DNA of 64,000 nucleotides from Heracleum sosnowskyi (GCA_030848705.1 CM061239.1:86720363-86784362); one strand, 5' to 3'. Shown: positions 39,902 to 51,985, counted from the first letter of the stretch. The notes: generated from the sequence alone by a model not told the origin. Numbers and translations: made by a program.

Positions 39902-40642
39902 ATGGATGGTGGTAATGTTTCGGATAATGATTCGGTTTCACATGTTAGTGATTCACTTCCGAGCTCCGAAGGAGAGGTGTTTATGGAGTCACCAACTTGC
40001 GATGAGTTGGATGATATATGTCGCAATTTACCACCTTATTACGACATAATGGAGTTCAATGAGGTTAGTGAGCCGCCACCAATTGTTGAAGAGGAAGATG
40101 TTGACTTGTATCCCCCGGAGGAAATGACTTATAGGTCAACCAATTGGAAAGATGCATGCCTTTGGACGGCTAGTGAATCAATGTTTGAAAAGGTTGCATA
40201 TAATGTGACACCCTACTTTCTTCCAATATTGAATTTGGGTAAGGACATTGAAGGCAAATGGAGGCTTTCCGATTGGGATGGTGGTGATGTTGTGGAATGT
40301 GACAACATTAGGGACATTTTCAAATTGAGCCCTAGGGAAGGATGCACACGCGATCAAATGCGCGTTGAATATGTGAAGGGATGAGTTTCCAACGTAACCG
40401 ATGGTGGAAACATCTAGGGATTGTATGCAACATTCCGTCTTTATGATGGAACAAGAACTATACGTGTCTCCCTTCACAATGACACCGCTACTCACAAAGC
40501 CATTAGTACGGGTGTTCTTCACGATGGTTGTGTTGTAGTATTGTATCATGTTGTCGTGTTCATCAATGCGAATCCTCCTCCAGGAGTGCGTTCCCACCGT
40601 TTGTCAGCCGGGTTCTCAAATGTGTTAGAATATTTTGGTTAG
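39902..40642 (+). pseudogene. Second + strand ORF of the MULE, unknown
   Basis: A second frame begins at ATG 39902 (MDGGNVSDNDSVSHVSDS), 80 bp after the transposase, just past a possible splice acceptor (GTGTAG|GTAAC). The N-terminal half is acidic; the second half (DIEGKWRLSDWDGGDVVECD, ATFRLYDGTRTIRVSLHNDT, STGVLHDGCVVVLYHVVV) looks like a small beta-rich fold. Stops at 40382-40384 and 40415-40417 lie in the same frame and could come from Trp codons. It may be a second mobility gene, comparable in position only to the accessory genes of other MULEs, or a last exon of the transposase. I recognise no family. Confidence 0.5.
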
Positions 40643-40884
40643 AAATTATGTTGTAATATTATTAGTGGATTTGGATGACTTTTGTTGTAATAGTACTATT
40701 TTCATCCTTATTTAGTTGTAATTTGCTAACAATTTCCAAGGTCACTTTTCAATTTTTAAGCAATTTTACAAATCTCAATTTTAACTTGTTGGAAATGGTT
40801 TATTTTGGACTCAAGTAACTTATCAAGGTCATTTGTAGTGTCTTGAAACTGATTTTGATGAAAAATGGAGACTTTAGTTTTGGA

Positions 40885-40990
40885 AAAATTCCTGGAAACT
40901 CCGCGGAAAATAAGCGCGGAACTGTGTACTGATCCACGGAAAATAAGCGCGGAACTGTGCACTGCTCCGTGGAAATTTTACGCGGAGGGA
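40885..40990. repeat. CGCGGA/ATTTT motif cluster at the convergent centre of the MULE
   Basis: Two near-identical units of (C)CACGGAAAATAAGCGCGGAACTGTG and a third CCGTGGAAATTTTACGCGGA lie between the ends of the convergent genes. The same motif family fills the DNA just inside both TIRs (37120-37240 and 46065-46175). The rest of the element lacks it. Confidence 0.75.
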
Positions 40991-41439
40991 ATATTTTTAT
41001 TTTTTGAAATAACCTTTTTGTTTTTTTGACTTTCCACCTGTACCAAATCATTCAAAGTACTATACCAGTACGGCAGGAACTGTCCCACCAAAAATATAAG
41101 AAAAAAAAATTTCATAAAATTTACGAATGGTCCTAAATATGGCCAAAATGGACCACACTTGCCAAATTGCTCAAAATTTCATCTTTTCTAAATCAAATGA
41201 TTTTCATACCAAAGGGAAGGGGGACAATGAGAATAAAGAAAATATATAGGGAGGGGGAAAATCATCATGCCACTATCACATATTGTAAGGGAAAGGGGAG
41301 AGGACACGGTCGATACACGACCGATATAAACCAAATGAAATGTTCTTTTCCATTTCAAATAAATGAAGTACATCAATAAATTTAATTCCAATAAATTGAA
41401 TCTACCAAAGTACACAACTAAAATAAAAAAAATGTAGTA

Positions 41440-42836
41440 CTAGGCATTTTCAATCCTCTGACGCATAGGAAATCCAGGAATTCGTCTAGCTTTCCCCTGT
41501 TGAAGCTCCTTAGCAATCCTATAACGGAAGATCTCCATGTCTTCATCCTCCCACTGCAATGACTCGATCTCGTAGCCTTGTAAGAGACAATCCATGTACT
41601 TCATCACAAATAGGCCACAATCTGTATTGTTTCTCTGTTTAGGCCTACGACTCCACGCTTGAACCTTCGGGGCCTTATTCGGAAAGTTCATAGCGTTCCT
41701 ATCAAGATATCTCAACATGTTCGCAAGTAGACCAACCTAACAAGTAATCAAATACAACTATTAACAATCCAAATAAGAAGAATAAGTAACAACTAACATG
41801 TTAATTAACAAGTAGCATACCATGACTCGTTCCTCAGCAGGGTACTCGGCATCGTCACACAAAGGATCTAGTTGAATCACCCCCTATTTTTTTTACAGCA
41901 AATACTAACAATATCCAATGATTTTCATTAACACAAGTAGGGAAAAAGATGAAATCAGCCTTGTTAATGGCCGGACCTACACCACAAGTGGCCCAGTGAA
42001 GATAAAAGTTAGTCAATCTCTGTGTTTCACGCCAATAGTCCATCTTCCGGACCAAGGTCATGAATAAGGGATCCATGAAGTAGTAAGTAGGTTTTCGCTC
42101 GAACACATTCCCCATCGTAATCTCTTCCTCACGATCACAAAGTAAAGTCTGCAACCACATAAGAACATTATCAAAACTCACCGTATGAATGCATACAACA
42201 TAACTAAAATGTGAGAAGAAAGGATCGTGTCATACCATGTATGTATAGATAATCCGGTCATCTATCCAAGTACGGGGTGCCAAAGACAGCATTGCCTTCG
42301 CAGATAAATGAAAGCTCTTGTGGACGATTCCCTCCTTCATTTTGACCTCCCCATCAGAACCCCAGCCCCAGATAGACTTGATATCTTCTTTCTTCGACTC
42401 GCTAAGAGGCTTATTGATCTACCATTTCCTATCTCGTAGATGGCGTACATCAATCTTCTCCGACCTCGAAGAAGACGGCTGAGATGCAAGGGTAGGTGTC
42501 TGTGACACATGCTGAGAAGGCTGTGTAAGCTCAATGATATCATGTTCAGCAATGGTGGCCAGTGGAGTCTTCTTCGCCTTGTCAGCCAATCAACATTTTC
42601 AAATTTAGGTGGCCTATAGGAAGGACCTCGCACCTCCTTCATGAAGCTACAGAAGGGGTCTAAGAAGGTCGGTGCAATCCTAGCAAACTCATCACGAAAC
42701 TCAACAGGAATAGAAGCATCGATCTTTTGGCAAAATTCCAACCCCTTCATAATCTGCGTACAAATACAACTATGAACAACATATAGTAATTACGAGATAG
42801 AAATAAATCAAACACTACAAACATAGAAAACTTACG
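41440..42836 (-). pseudogene. Ulp1 (C48) SUMO-protease-like domain, C-terminal half of the MULE's antisense gene
   Basis: Exons on the minus strand start at 42753 (IMKGLEFCQKIDASIPVEF), about 42160 (TLLCDREEEITMGNVFERK) and about 41740. The protease core has the His region DFIFFPTCVNENHWILLVF, then the oxyanion Gln in RPKQRNNTDCG and the catalytic Cys in DCGLFVMKYMDCL; the stop is at 41440. Ulp1 enzymes process SUMO or deconjugate it in the nucleus. The copy is broken: a frameshift after FENVDW (near 42595), a TAG after KW (near 42420) and a shift in an A-run at about 41895, which removes the segment expected to carry the catalytic Asp from the frame. Confidence 0.8.
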
Positions 42837-43069
42837 AGCTCATAGGCTTTCAAGTTGTTAAACAACTCTCTAGTTGAATACTCGGGCTTCGGATGCGGTT
42901 GTGGCTTCCCGACACGCAGCCGAGAAATCTCCGTGTACCATGCCCCGTACTCTACATCGGACACAAACTGTGAATCATCAAATCCGTAGTCAGATGGACT
43001 GGCAGAAAACCTCAACCACTCCCCAAACTCCGTGAACCATACACTCCTCCAATCCCAAGTGACAAAGCT

Positions 43070-46028
43070 CTATTTGGCCTTTTTGTACTGTGTCATGTCA
43101 AATGGGGAACGAGGGATACCCTGTCTAAGCCCTAACTGCCTCAAGACCCTATCAGAATGCTGATACTCAACTATGTCGTAGTGGATAAGGGGAAGCCTGG
43201 CAGAACCTGCATAGAAAGCCTCATAATCATCCCAGTAAATATATCCATCTCCATCTCCATCTCCATCCTCCTCATCAGACTCATGAAAATGGTCGTAGAG
43301 AGTCCACTGCACACTATCCGACCCAACTCCATCAAACTTACCTCGGTAGTGTGGCAAGCTATGATGAGGCCCCTTACTAATACGACGTCTAGGCCGTTTT
43401 CCCAACACAACCTTGTCCACAGACAAGTCCTCAACATTCAAATCCAACCCAATGTCCTCCTCCTCAATTCCCTTCTTTTCCCCCTTCCCCTTCCCCTTTC
43501 CCTTTCCCTTCACCTCCCCACTAACCCCCTCAATGAGCTTCCTCTTCTTCTTCCCCTTCTCATTCCCCTTACCCTCACTAGGCTCCTCCTCACTAACCTT
43601 CCCCTTCCCCTCAATAGGTTCCTTCACCACTGTAGACCTAGCCCAATACTCAGCAGCAGGGAAGCTTGCCCGCTCGGGATCTGCAATAGGAAGCCCAATA
43701 TCAAATCGTTCGTAAGACCAAATATACAGCAATAACAAGCAACTACTAACACTAACAACCCCCTTCCTTGCAGCGCGCTCCAACCCCCTATATAAATATG
43801 CTAACACTGCAGAACCCCAAGAATACGTGTGAATACGATCAAGTAGAAAAGTGGGGCAATGTACCTCGGATGCACCACATTCCTACTATTAGTAGGAAAC
43901 AAAACTGACCCCACCACCAACATCAAATATGCCTTCGTGTGCAGAGTAATCTTCTCCGGGTCATTACCAGGATCACCCCCGTACCGCTTATGCAACCATG
44001 TATACTTAATCCCTCCTCTTGTATCCATTGCCAGATTGATCTCTGGATCTGTAAGCTCTTCGAACCAGTTCCTCGTAAAATAGGCCTTCGGATTTTGGAT
44101 TGCACCCCCAACCAACGGATGACCAGTAGTGGGCAACCCCAGTATGTAATGAACATCCTGCAAAGTCACTGTCATCTCACCCTGCCTCATAAAGAATGTA
44201 TTAGTCTCCGGTCGCCACCTCTCTACCAAGGCTGTCACAAGCGCAGTATCATTCTGAAGCACTACATCATTGTTTGCAAACAAACCAAACCCCGTCATGT
44301 CCAGTATCTCCTTCTGAGCATCATTCAGAACCCACGAACGCATCAATCTATTACCGGAATAACACTCCAACGTACCCCTATCAACTCCATCCCAAACCTT
44401 CTGACTGACATGATAATCATTATCAAATATAACTGTCTGACTAATAGGTCCCGAAAGTATGTCCTCTAGCCTGAAACATTCACAAACAGCAATAATCAAT
44501 TCAAATTCAAACCAAATATGCTTTGACAAAGATAACACGAAAATATTAACATTGGCAAACACATTAGTTCGAACCCCGATTACAATAAACCACGTGCAAA
44601 CAAAATATAATAAGAAACAGAAACTTGATAGTTCAAAATATTTGGAACACATTGGTCAAAAAATACCACTATTCCAAAAGATGTTAGGAAGACGTTGAGT
44701 TATCAGTGTCAGTAATACTCAATTTGATCATTAAATCTTCTCTACTAATGATAAGAACGGAAGAGGACACCACATCACTAGAACAACATAATATTAACAT
44801 TTAGGGAATTGCTATCGAAGATCCTGATTTGAGATTTCAGAAATAGTTATAGAAAGCAGAATGCAGTGCTAAGTTAGTTCACACTTCACAAATTAGAAAG
44901 TATCAATAAACAACTGCATTTGACCACTGCACACAAGCATACTCGTCTGAAAAAGATATGATTGAACTAAAGTAGAAGGTCTCCACCAGCCAACAATTAT
45001 AAGTTGGATACGCTTAATAATTCCGTTGCCAATTATTAATTAACAATTCTGAATATTTGGCTCTATACCAGAACAAAGACATTAGGCAGTGCACATATTT
45101 GAGTTTTTGGTTATGCTCGGTATTTTCAACCAAGACAATTCCTTGTCATTTAGAGCAATTTCTAGTATCAGTATATGTATGTGCCTGCAATTTATGTATG
45201 TAATAGCGATACATTGTACATGTGTAAGGAATTGTTGATAACTGTGGCATATAACTATATGATGTTTGTGTTATGCTGTTAAGTTCAAGGAAAAGAAGAG
45301 ACGATTATTTCTCAAAACCACATCTGACGGCCGACAACGAGCTAGACAGAAGCGCATGGATGAGGAATCACAGCGAGAAAAGCAAAACAAGCTAGAAGAA
45401 GCAAAACGCTTGTATGTCATATTGTCTATCTGGTTTTTACATGAAGTAATATTTTATCTTTCCGTTGCAACTACAACGAGTATGCTTTATAATTCCGTTG
45501 CCAATTATTAACTAACAATTCTGAATATTTGGCTCTATACCAGAATCTCAACCAATTCTGAATTCCGTTGCCAATTAAAATCTGGAGTGACTTCAAAATT
45601 CAAATTCAACAAACTATATATACGCTTCTTACAGTTCAAGTACGCTGTGACTTCAAGTACGGCTTCGAAACAGTTCAAATTCAACAACAAACCATTCAAA
45701 TTCAACAACAAACAGTTACATATACAAACTATATATACAAACAAATACAATTCAAATTCAAGAAGAAACAGTTCGAATACAAACTATATATACGCTGCTT
45801 ACAAAATCCTAACCCTAAAACCCAAATTGAACATAAAGCACTTCAAATTATATCATAAAAACCGAAAAAAAACGTGATAAACACATACCTCTGACTGTAA
45901 TCCTCCATTGCAACGTTCCCTCTGTTGAATCGATGGAGAAAACGTCCTCTTTGTCTCAAATCGCCCTGGTAATCGCCAGACAACAATTTGGGAATTAGGG
46001 TTCTTGTCTCTGTGTTATTCGGGTTCAA
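43070..46028 (-). pseudogene. Plant mobile domain (PMD) region, N-terminal half of the MULE's antisense gene
   Basis: A first exon (46028-45889, MNPNNTETRTLIPKLLSGD) joins by GT-AG to an exon starting at 44470, giving RLEDILSGPISQTVIF. The PMD (aminotransferase-like) core follows: WVLNDAQKEILDMTGFG, LVTALVERWRPETNTF, GEMTVTLQDVHYILGLPT, then YSWGSAVLAYLYRGLERAA after a one-base shift in a T-run near 43845. A charged linker with repeated KGKGK and a nuclear-type KRPRRR leads to TAG at 43070-43072; the same frame continues to the donor at 42836, linking it to the Ulp1 exons. PMD proteins such as MAIN and MAIL1 act in silencing and meristem maintenance; in transposons their role is unknown. Confidence 0.82.
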
Positions 46029-46197
46029 ACGGGTTAAACTGAAACTATATTTCAGTTTCTACCCGTTCCGCGGTATTTTATGGCGGAAGATTTTTAGGGT
46101 ATTTTGGTAATTTCTTGGTCCGCTGTAAAAAATAGCGGAGCACTGTGGTTCCACGGAAAATATGCGCGGAACGAGTGATTTTTTTTTTAAATCATGT

Positions 46198-46279
46198 CCG
46201 TTGAAATGTTGATCCAACGGCTATGAAATGAATTGTTGTTTAATTGGTACCTGACAATCAATTGTCAGGGACCGGACCC
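46198..46279 (-). repeat. Right TIR of the MULE
   Basis: Inverted copy of the left TIR, including the same tip hairpin with one change (GTACCTGA against TCAGGGAC). Confidence 0.95.
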
Positions 46280-46545
46280 ATAGTAAAATTAAAAATTGAT
46301 ATTATATTATGTATTTTAAAAAAAAGTTGAAATTTATATTTTAAAAAAAATATAAATGGTATTCAATATAATATTAAAATAATGAAATTATAAAACAATT
46401 GCTTTTTTTATATTTATTCAGAATTTTCGTGAATGATAAAAAACGATAAAAAAAATTCAAAAGAAACATTATGTTAGAAATATAATTATTTAATTATTTC
46501 ATTTCAAAACATTTTGTGTAGAATGTTGTTAAAAAAAATTAAAAA
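46280..46545. repeat. AT-rich dispersed repeat, copy 2 (interrupted by the MULE)
   Basis: Homologous to 14785-15065 in the same orientation; the homology begins before the MULE at about 36995 and resumes here. Confidence 0.65.
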
Positions 46546-47575
46546 TATTATTATAAAACTACAAAAACAACGTACGTGTCTTGTCGCGGGATCCCAATTT
46601 TTATATACATGGACATATTTTTTTTAATATTTGAATATAAAATGCATGAACATATAAACTTACAGGAAATCCATAATTGATAATGCTAATTTCTTCTTGA
46701 ACTTTTTCCATAAATACGATCTTCTTTATTTTCTTTTGCAAAAATATGTTTTTCTTAAAAAAAAATTGCAAACATGCGCATTTTTGAATTTTTTTTACAA
46801 AATTACAATTTTGAAACTAATTATAACCCGATGCAACCAAATGCAACCCAAAGCAATTTTAAATATTTTTTAAAAAACATAAAATATAAGTTGAATCTGG
46901 TTACTTTTAGTTGAAAACCATATTTTAACAAATATTTTTAGAAGATAGTAAAATTACAGAAAATTAAAAATAAATTAAAAAGTAATATTTTTGATAATTT
47001 TTCTTTCTTCTTTTACATTCTTTATAAAACTCAGGTGAAACTAATTTTTAATGTGCTTCAAACTCTCATTTTCTAAATTGTTTTGTCTTGAACATTTTAA
47101 TTTTGATATTTGACAAAAAGAGCACCACCCTCTAAAATAAGAGCATCCAGTAATCCAACCTTATTCTACTTTATAATTCTCTATTTTTTTTTGTCAGGAT
47201 AAATTCTATAATTTTAAATGCCTCGATTATCACTTATCTGGATTTGATTCTACTAGTACGCAGGACACAAGTCACACAACCCAACAATATACAACTACAC
47301 AGAAAACACGCTCCTGGCTCCTGACAAATACGTTGTCACCGGAATATTGAAGAGTCCACGTTACAAAGAAAATCTTCTATAAAGAAAAAAAAACAACCAC
47401 CTAGAAATCAATTTTTTTTAATAAGAGAAAACATTTCCTTTGTAACATAGCCTTCCCTGGCTCCCTGCCACTACTATCCAAGTAGAACCAACTCAACTAA
47501 AAAGTTACTTATCAGCCAGCACCTTCGGTCAAAATCATACACATTCCTTTGATTCTACCGTCATTTATCTCATTC
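46546..47575. other. AT-rich spacer downstream of FPP
   Basis: No gene or clear element is visible. The last few hundred bases before 47576 are expected to hold the FPP 3' UTR (minus strand). Confidence 0.6.
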
Positions 47576-50500
47576 TTATCCTAGATGATTTTCAAGTTGT
47601 ACTCCACTCTTACTTCTTGAAAATAATTTCCCAAAACCATTTTTAGTCTTACCAGAGTTGACATGATTTTGTGAAGCATCCGATGAACTTGACGATGATG
47701 CAGATGCTGGCGACTCTTTGTGTTTACCATTCGTCAGAGGAGTCAAAATTTCCGCAGATGGTTCTGAATTGGGATCATACTTTGCCAGAAATGTGTCATT
47801 GGGATGAAGCTTCCATGGCATTGCTCCAACTGCTGGAGGCAGCTTAGATTCCCCCTCTCGTACTCCAAGTACAATTGGTGTGTCAGTCAAGAAGTCTTCC
47901 AATGTTGGTAGAGACTTTAGCTGTCTCCCAAGAGATGCTATTGTTTTTTGACATTCTGTAAGTTTATCAGCTGCTATAGCAATGTCCTCCTGTGATAGAT
48001 ATGCATTCAAACAGTATTCTTTAACACCAAAAGAAGATCACTTTTGTGTAAACAAGTTATACTTGCATCCAGTTAAAAGTTTAAGGAGTAATATTGCTTA
48101 TATTGATCCTCTAATGAGTGGATTACTAAGGAAAGAACCATCGAAAAGGTTTCTAAAAAGTTGAAAGATTCTTCCTATTACATACCTAATCTAACTTTTT
48201 TTTCTCCTTCTGATGTTAAAATTATTAAATTCTTATCAGTCCCCCCCCCCCCCCCCCTCCCCCAAAGAAAAGCCATTGTTCTATAAAAGCACACGATATG
48301 AAGCATTATGACGTACATGCGAACAGATTATGATATTTGGTACAATCTATGCATTACTGACCTGTTTTGCTGTTAATTCGCCATCTGAACTTGTTGTCTG
48401 ATGAAGTTCAGCATCCTGGATACTTTTAGTCAGTTCGTTCTCCATTTCTTGACACTTGTCTACAAAGTTTCCTGATAAAGTTTGCTCTTTTTCTGCAGCC
48501 GACTTAGATGCACAAAGCTGCTTGGACATAGTACGTGTCTCCACTTCCATGTCAACCAGTTGACGCTCAAGTAACTCCTTTGATTCATTCACCGTAGTAA
48601 GCTCCTTGTGCAGCTCTTCTAGCTTGTTTTCAGTTATTATTAGCTGAGTGTTTGCAGCTTCAACAGATTGTGTACTCACAATGAAGGCATTCTCAAGTTC
48701 TACTTTCTCAGCTTCTATCTTCTCCAAGTTATCTTCTAACACAGCAACACACTGACGCATGGTATCTAGTTCAGCCCTCAACATGTTCTCCATATCATTT
48801 GCTCGACAAACAATACATTCTTTCTCAGCTTCAATCTGCTGCAGGTTATCTTCCAATTCAGTAACACGTTGACCAGTGGTTTTTAGTTCGGCCCTCAATA
48901 AGCTCTCTGTGGTACTTGTTTGATAACCAACAAATTCTGATCCAATCGCACAGATTTTACTCTTGGCCTCAGGAAGTGCAGCAAGTCGCTCCATTTCTAG
49001 AAAATCATCCATTATATCCATGTCAAAGGAACAGGATGTCAGATTTTTGGTTGAAGTACTTTCAGACATGGCCCATGAGTCAGAGCATTTGAGCTCATTT
49101 CCGTTGGCATCTATTCCACTCATTTTAAACATATCCACCTCAAAAAATTTGATCCGTTCACCATTATCAGATTGACTATCTGCCAGAGACTCAACAGACA
49201 AGGAAGATGCAGCTGGGGACTTGTGCTCATTAACCAGTGATGATTTCCGTAACTCAGCTGAAAGCCTACGGCACTCAGCCTCAAGCTTTGCCACCTTCTT
49301 TATGTTCTCTAATTGCTGCTTACTAGTCGTTTCTGCTGCCTGTACGCTCAAGTCCCTTTCAATTGTCCTAATATCCAACTCCTCGGATAAATATCTGAGT
49401 TCCAGATTGAGCACTGCGTTTTCCTTTTCTATCAACTCCAGCCTAATCTGAACAGTGGGTTCAGTATGAATAGGAATCTTAGCTTCGAGTTCCTCTGTCT
49501 GATTCTGGAGCTCAATAAGCTCGCTTTCAAGCTTGACTCTGGTAGTTTCCCACTCACTGGTTTTTTCTGCCAAAGCTTCATTGATTCTCTGGTCCTGTTC
49601 TTCTCTTGCTTTTCTCAGCTGCCTGACACATTCCTTGAGAGCACCATCAAGATGGTTCACTCTTACTTCAAGACCTAAGTTCTTCTGAACTGCCGCCTCA
49701 AGTTGTTGGTTCAGAACTGCCACTTCGTTTTCTGCCTTTTCCCAGCCTAAGTGGATATTTGGAAACATTAACATAAACACGATAAATTGATATAAATCTA
49801 GAAAGTAAAACAAAATGCTAGTCTAATTGAATGGAGCCAAAAGTTACTAGTATCTCATTCAGTTTATTCTCCGAATTTTGATCATCTAACATGTCACAGA
49901 GAACAATTCTGAGTAACTCTAGCTAAATAAAATTCTTGGAGTAAAATCTTGAACAATATTACAGTATAGCGGTGACATGTTTGGATGATATAATTACCCA
50001 TGATAATTGATAGGGAATTAATGACCCTGCAAAAGAATTGATTATACTAGCTAGTTATATCAGAACTAGGCAACTACAGAAATTGACCTGCAATAGCTTC
50101 ATCTGCAACTTTAGCATGCTGCTTTACCAAGTCTTCTTTGGCACCAACATTTACAAGAGCAGCTGATAATTTCTCCGTCAGAATCTTAATGTGATCACTA
50201 GATTCTCCATTTGGAATTGCCACTTTTGAGGTGACTTCCGGTGATGGGAGAAAATGATTTGAATATTCCTTCAGGGTCTCCTGCAATACAAAAGAAAATA
50301 GGAAAGGATAATTCAAGCGTTAAAGTAGAATGTGTAAAATGTGGAATTCGTTGATCTTGGAGCTGTTTAGCTCACTCAGCACTTTGTTTCAGTAAGCAAC
50401 ACCACACAAGAGTGATTCGAATAACATCATCAATCAAAAGACTCTCTTTTAATGGCAATACAATTGGTACATCATGTATCCTTGTTAGTGAAGCCACATT

Positions 50501-50618
50501 TACATACTTGTTCACCCGAATATCGATCAGAATGAGAAGAAACTGATCCTGAACTGTCTGTATCACCAGGGCTTTTCTCAGAAGACTTCTTCTTCCACAA
50601 CCAGCTTTTCTTTTCCAT
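47576..50618 (-). CDS. FPP: Filament-like plant protein (FPP), coiled-coil
   Basis: Four coding exons on the minus strand, with matching phases and GT-AG borders: 50618-50508, 50280-50088, 49746-48362 and 47989-47576, giving 700 residues. The start MEKKSWLWKKKSSEKSPGD and the signature KAENEVAVLNQQLEAAVQKN, LGLEVRVNHLDGALKECVRQ and LRKAREEQDQRINEAL identify the FPP family. Long coiled coils fill exon 3; a conserved segment (ECQKTIASLGRQLKSL) opens exon 4 and the C-terminus is Ser-rich. FPPs are plant-specific; a tomato member was found as a partner of the nuclear-envelope-associated MAF1, and others are linked to cortical microtubules and vascular development. Length is normal and no break is seen. 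A 17-C run sits in the third intron (48241-48257). Confidence 0.94.
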
Positions 50619-50650
50619 CTGAATGATTACTTGCACATCACAATGTCAAG

Positions 50651-51223
50651 CTGCAAACAACATTTCACTTTCCAAAATCAAATTAAAAAAAGCATAGAGA
50701 CCTAAACACACTTTCTAAAAGTAACAACTCAGTTAAAAACTACACATCCAATAATTTCAGGACTTAGATTATCATTGTTCCATCCCTTGTAACAATCAAA
50801 AGATTTCTATCCAAAAGCCCCACAAAAAATCAAAACTTTTATACTTACAAGCACACCTATATAAAGAAAATTTTCAAAATACAAAAGACAATTAGTACCA
50901 TGTACAAAAGGGGTATCTAGGTTGAATCAGAAAAATAATATAATTAGTCAAACCACTATAAATCCCAAAAACACACCAATCACATGTATCAAAAACTAAT
51001 TACCCATTTCATTAAAATCAACTAAATCACTAAAAAGCCCCAGCCACTCATTAAAAAAATCAAGAACTATTAATACCCATTTCAAGAATTCAACCTCTGA
51101 GCTCCTAATTAATACCAGTACATCACCAACATAATCAAAATTTGAAATTTAATATACACATATATACCAGTTAAAAACCAAGAAAATGGTAACAGTTAAT
51201 AAGAATCAAGACCAAGTCTATAC
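50651..51223 (-). other. Probable 5' UTR intron of FPP
   Basis: Minus-strand AAAG|GTATAG at 51223 and TTGTTTGCAG|CTTGAC at 50650 are good splice sites placed 32 bp before the ATG, and a leader exon would lie at about 51224-51420. The interval is A/T-rich with no coding frame. Confidence 0.5.
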
Positions 51224-51434
51224 CTTTAACTGAAGACAAGAACAAGCCCAGAGGTTTGATGGAAAAATCAAAACTTTTGCAAAAAACAAAACATGGGGTT
51301 GGAGTTTAAAGATTTAGGTAACAACCCACAAAATTAAACAAGGAAATATTTGAATTTAGTAAAGTGAAAAAGGGGTTCTCTAGAACTGAGAAATGTCAGT
51401 GAAAAATCAGAAAGAAACCCACAAAAATACATAA

Positions 51435-51676
51435 CTCCCTCCGTCCCGGTCATTAGTATACATAACGGTTAGGCACGGAAACCAAGAAAACATATAAAAA
51501 ACGAGTAAAATTAGATGAAAAAGTGGGTAAAGTGGTGGGCTCTATCAATATTTAATAATAAATTTGGGTGTAATAATGTTTTATATTATTAAAAGTTACT
51601 ATTTTTGAAATATATAGAAATGAGAGGGGCATCCAAAATAAAAAGTGTATAAAAATGACTGGCTCCGGAGTGAGTA
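51435..51676. mobile_element. Stowaway-like MITE upstream of FPP
   Basis: Ends CTCCCTCCGTCCCGGTCATT and, inverted, CTCACTCCGGAGCCAGTCAT, with TA next to both, are the classical Stowaway terminal repeat. About 240 bp, no coding capacity. It lies at or just upstream of the likely FPP transcription start. Confidence 0.8.
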
Positions 51677-51985
51677 CAAGGGTTTTCAAATATAAAAAGG
51701 GAGGGGGGTATGGAGCCTGTTGAGCATGTGAGGAGTAGTTGTATACTGTGTCTGTTTGTGTGTAAAGATTGAGGCTTTAATTAATAGCGTTAGTTCCCAC
51801 TTTTCAGACTTTTGTAATCGTGATTTTTAAGTTTTGTTTTTGTTATTCCGTATTATATTTGTCTTGACTCTTGTGTTATTCTTTTGAAATTTAATTTGTT
51901 TAATTTCCCGCTCATTCGTACTTGGCCATTCCTGTTTCTTTGAAGTTATGTTTGACTTATTTTGTACCACCGTAGTTTGGATGCA

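Larger units (their letters stand above)
37017..46279 (+). mobile_element. Complete MULE (Mutator-like) DNA transposon carrying a PMD-Ulp1 gene
   Basis: 9263 bp with terminal inverted repeats of about 83 bp (37017-37099 and 46198-46279; tips GGGTCC.. and inverted ..GGACCC) and a perfect 9-bp target duplication ATAGTAAAA (37008-37016, 46280-46288). It contains a transposase pseudogene and a second ORF on the + strand, and on the - strand a gene fusing a plant mobile domain to a Ulp1-type protease, convergent with them. Capture and spread of Ulp1-like genes by MULEs (Kaonashi family) and of PMD genes by transposons is known in plants. All its genes carry stops or frameshifts, so it is no longer autonomous. 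Confidence 0.95.

Noticed and set aside
43157..44469. Plus-strand ORFs of 74-192 codons opposite the PMD exons
   Set aside because: Antisense shadows of the PMD and linker; the minus frame carries recognisable domains.
45266..45511. Plus-strand ORF with basic/acidic helix (KRMDEESQREKQNKLEEAKR)
   Set aside because: It lies in the large intron of the antisense PMD gene; possibly a captured exon fragment, but too short to name and with no splice partners seen.
48241..48257. Run of 17 C as a possible functional element
   Set aside because: It lies inside an FPP intron with no conserved context and is most likely a homopolymer or assembly artefact.
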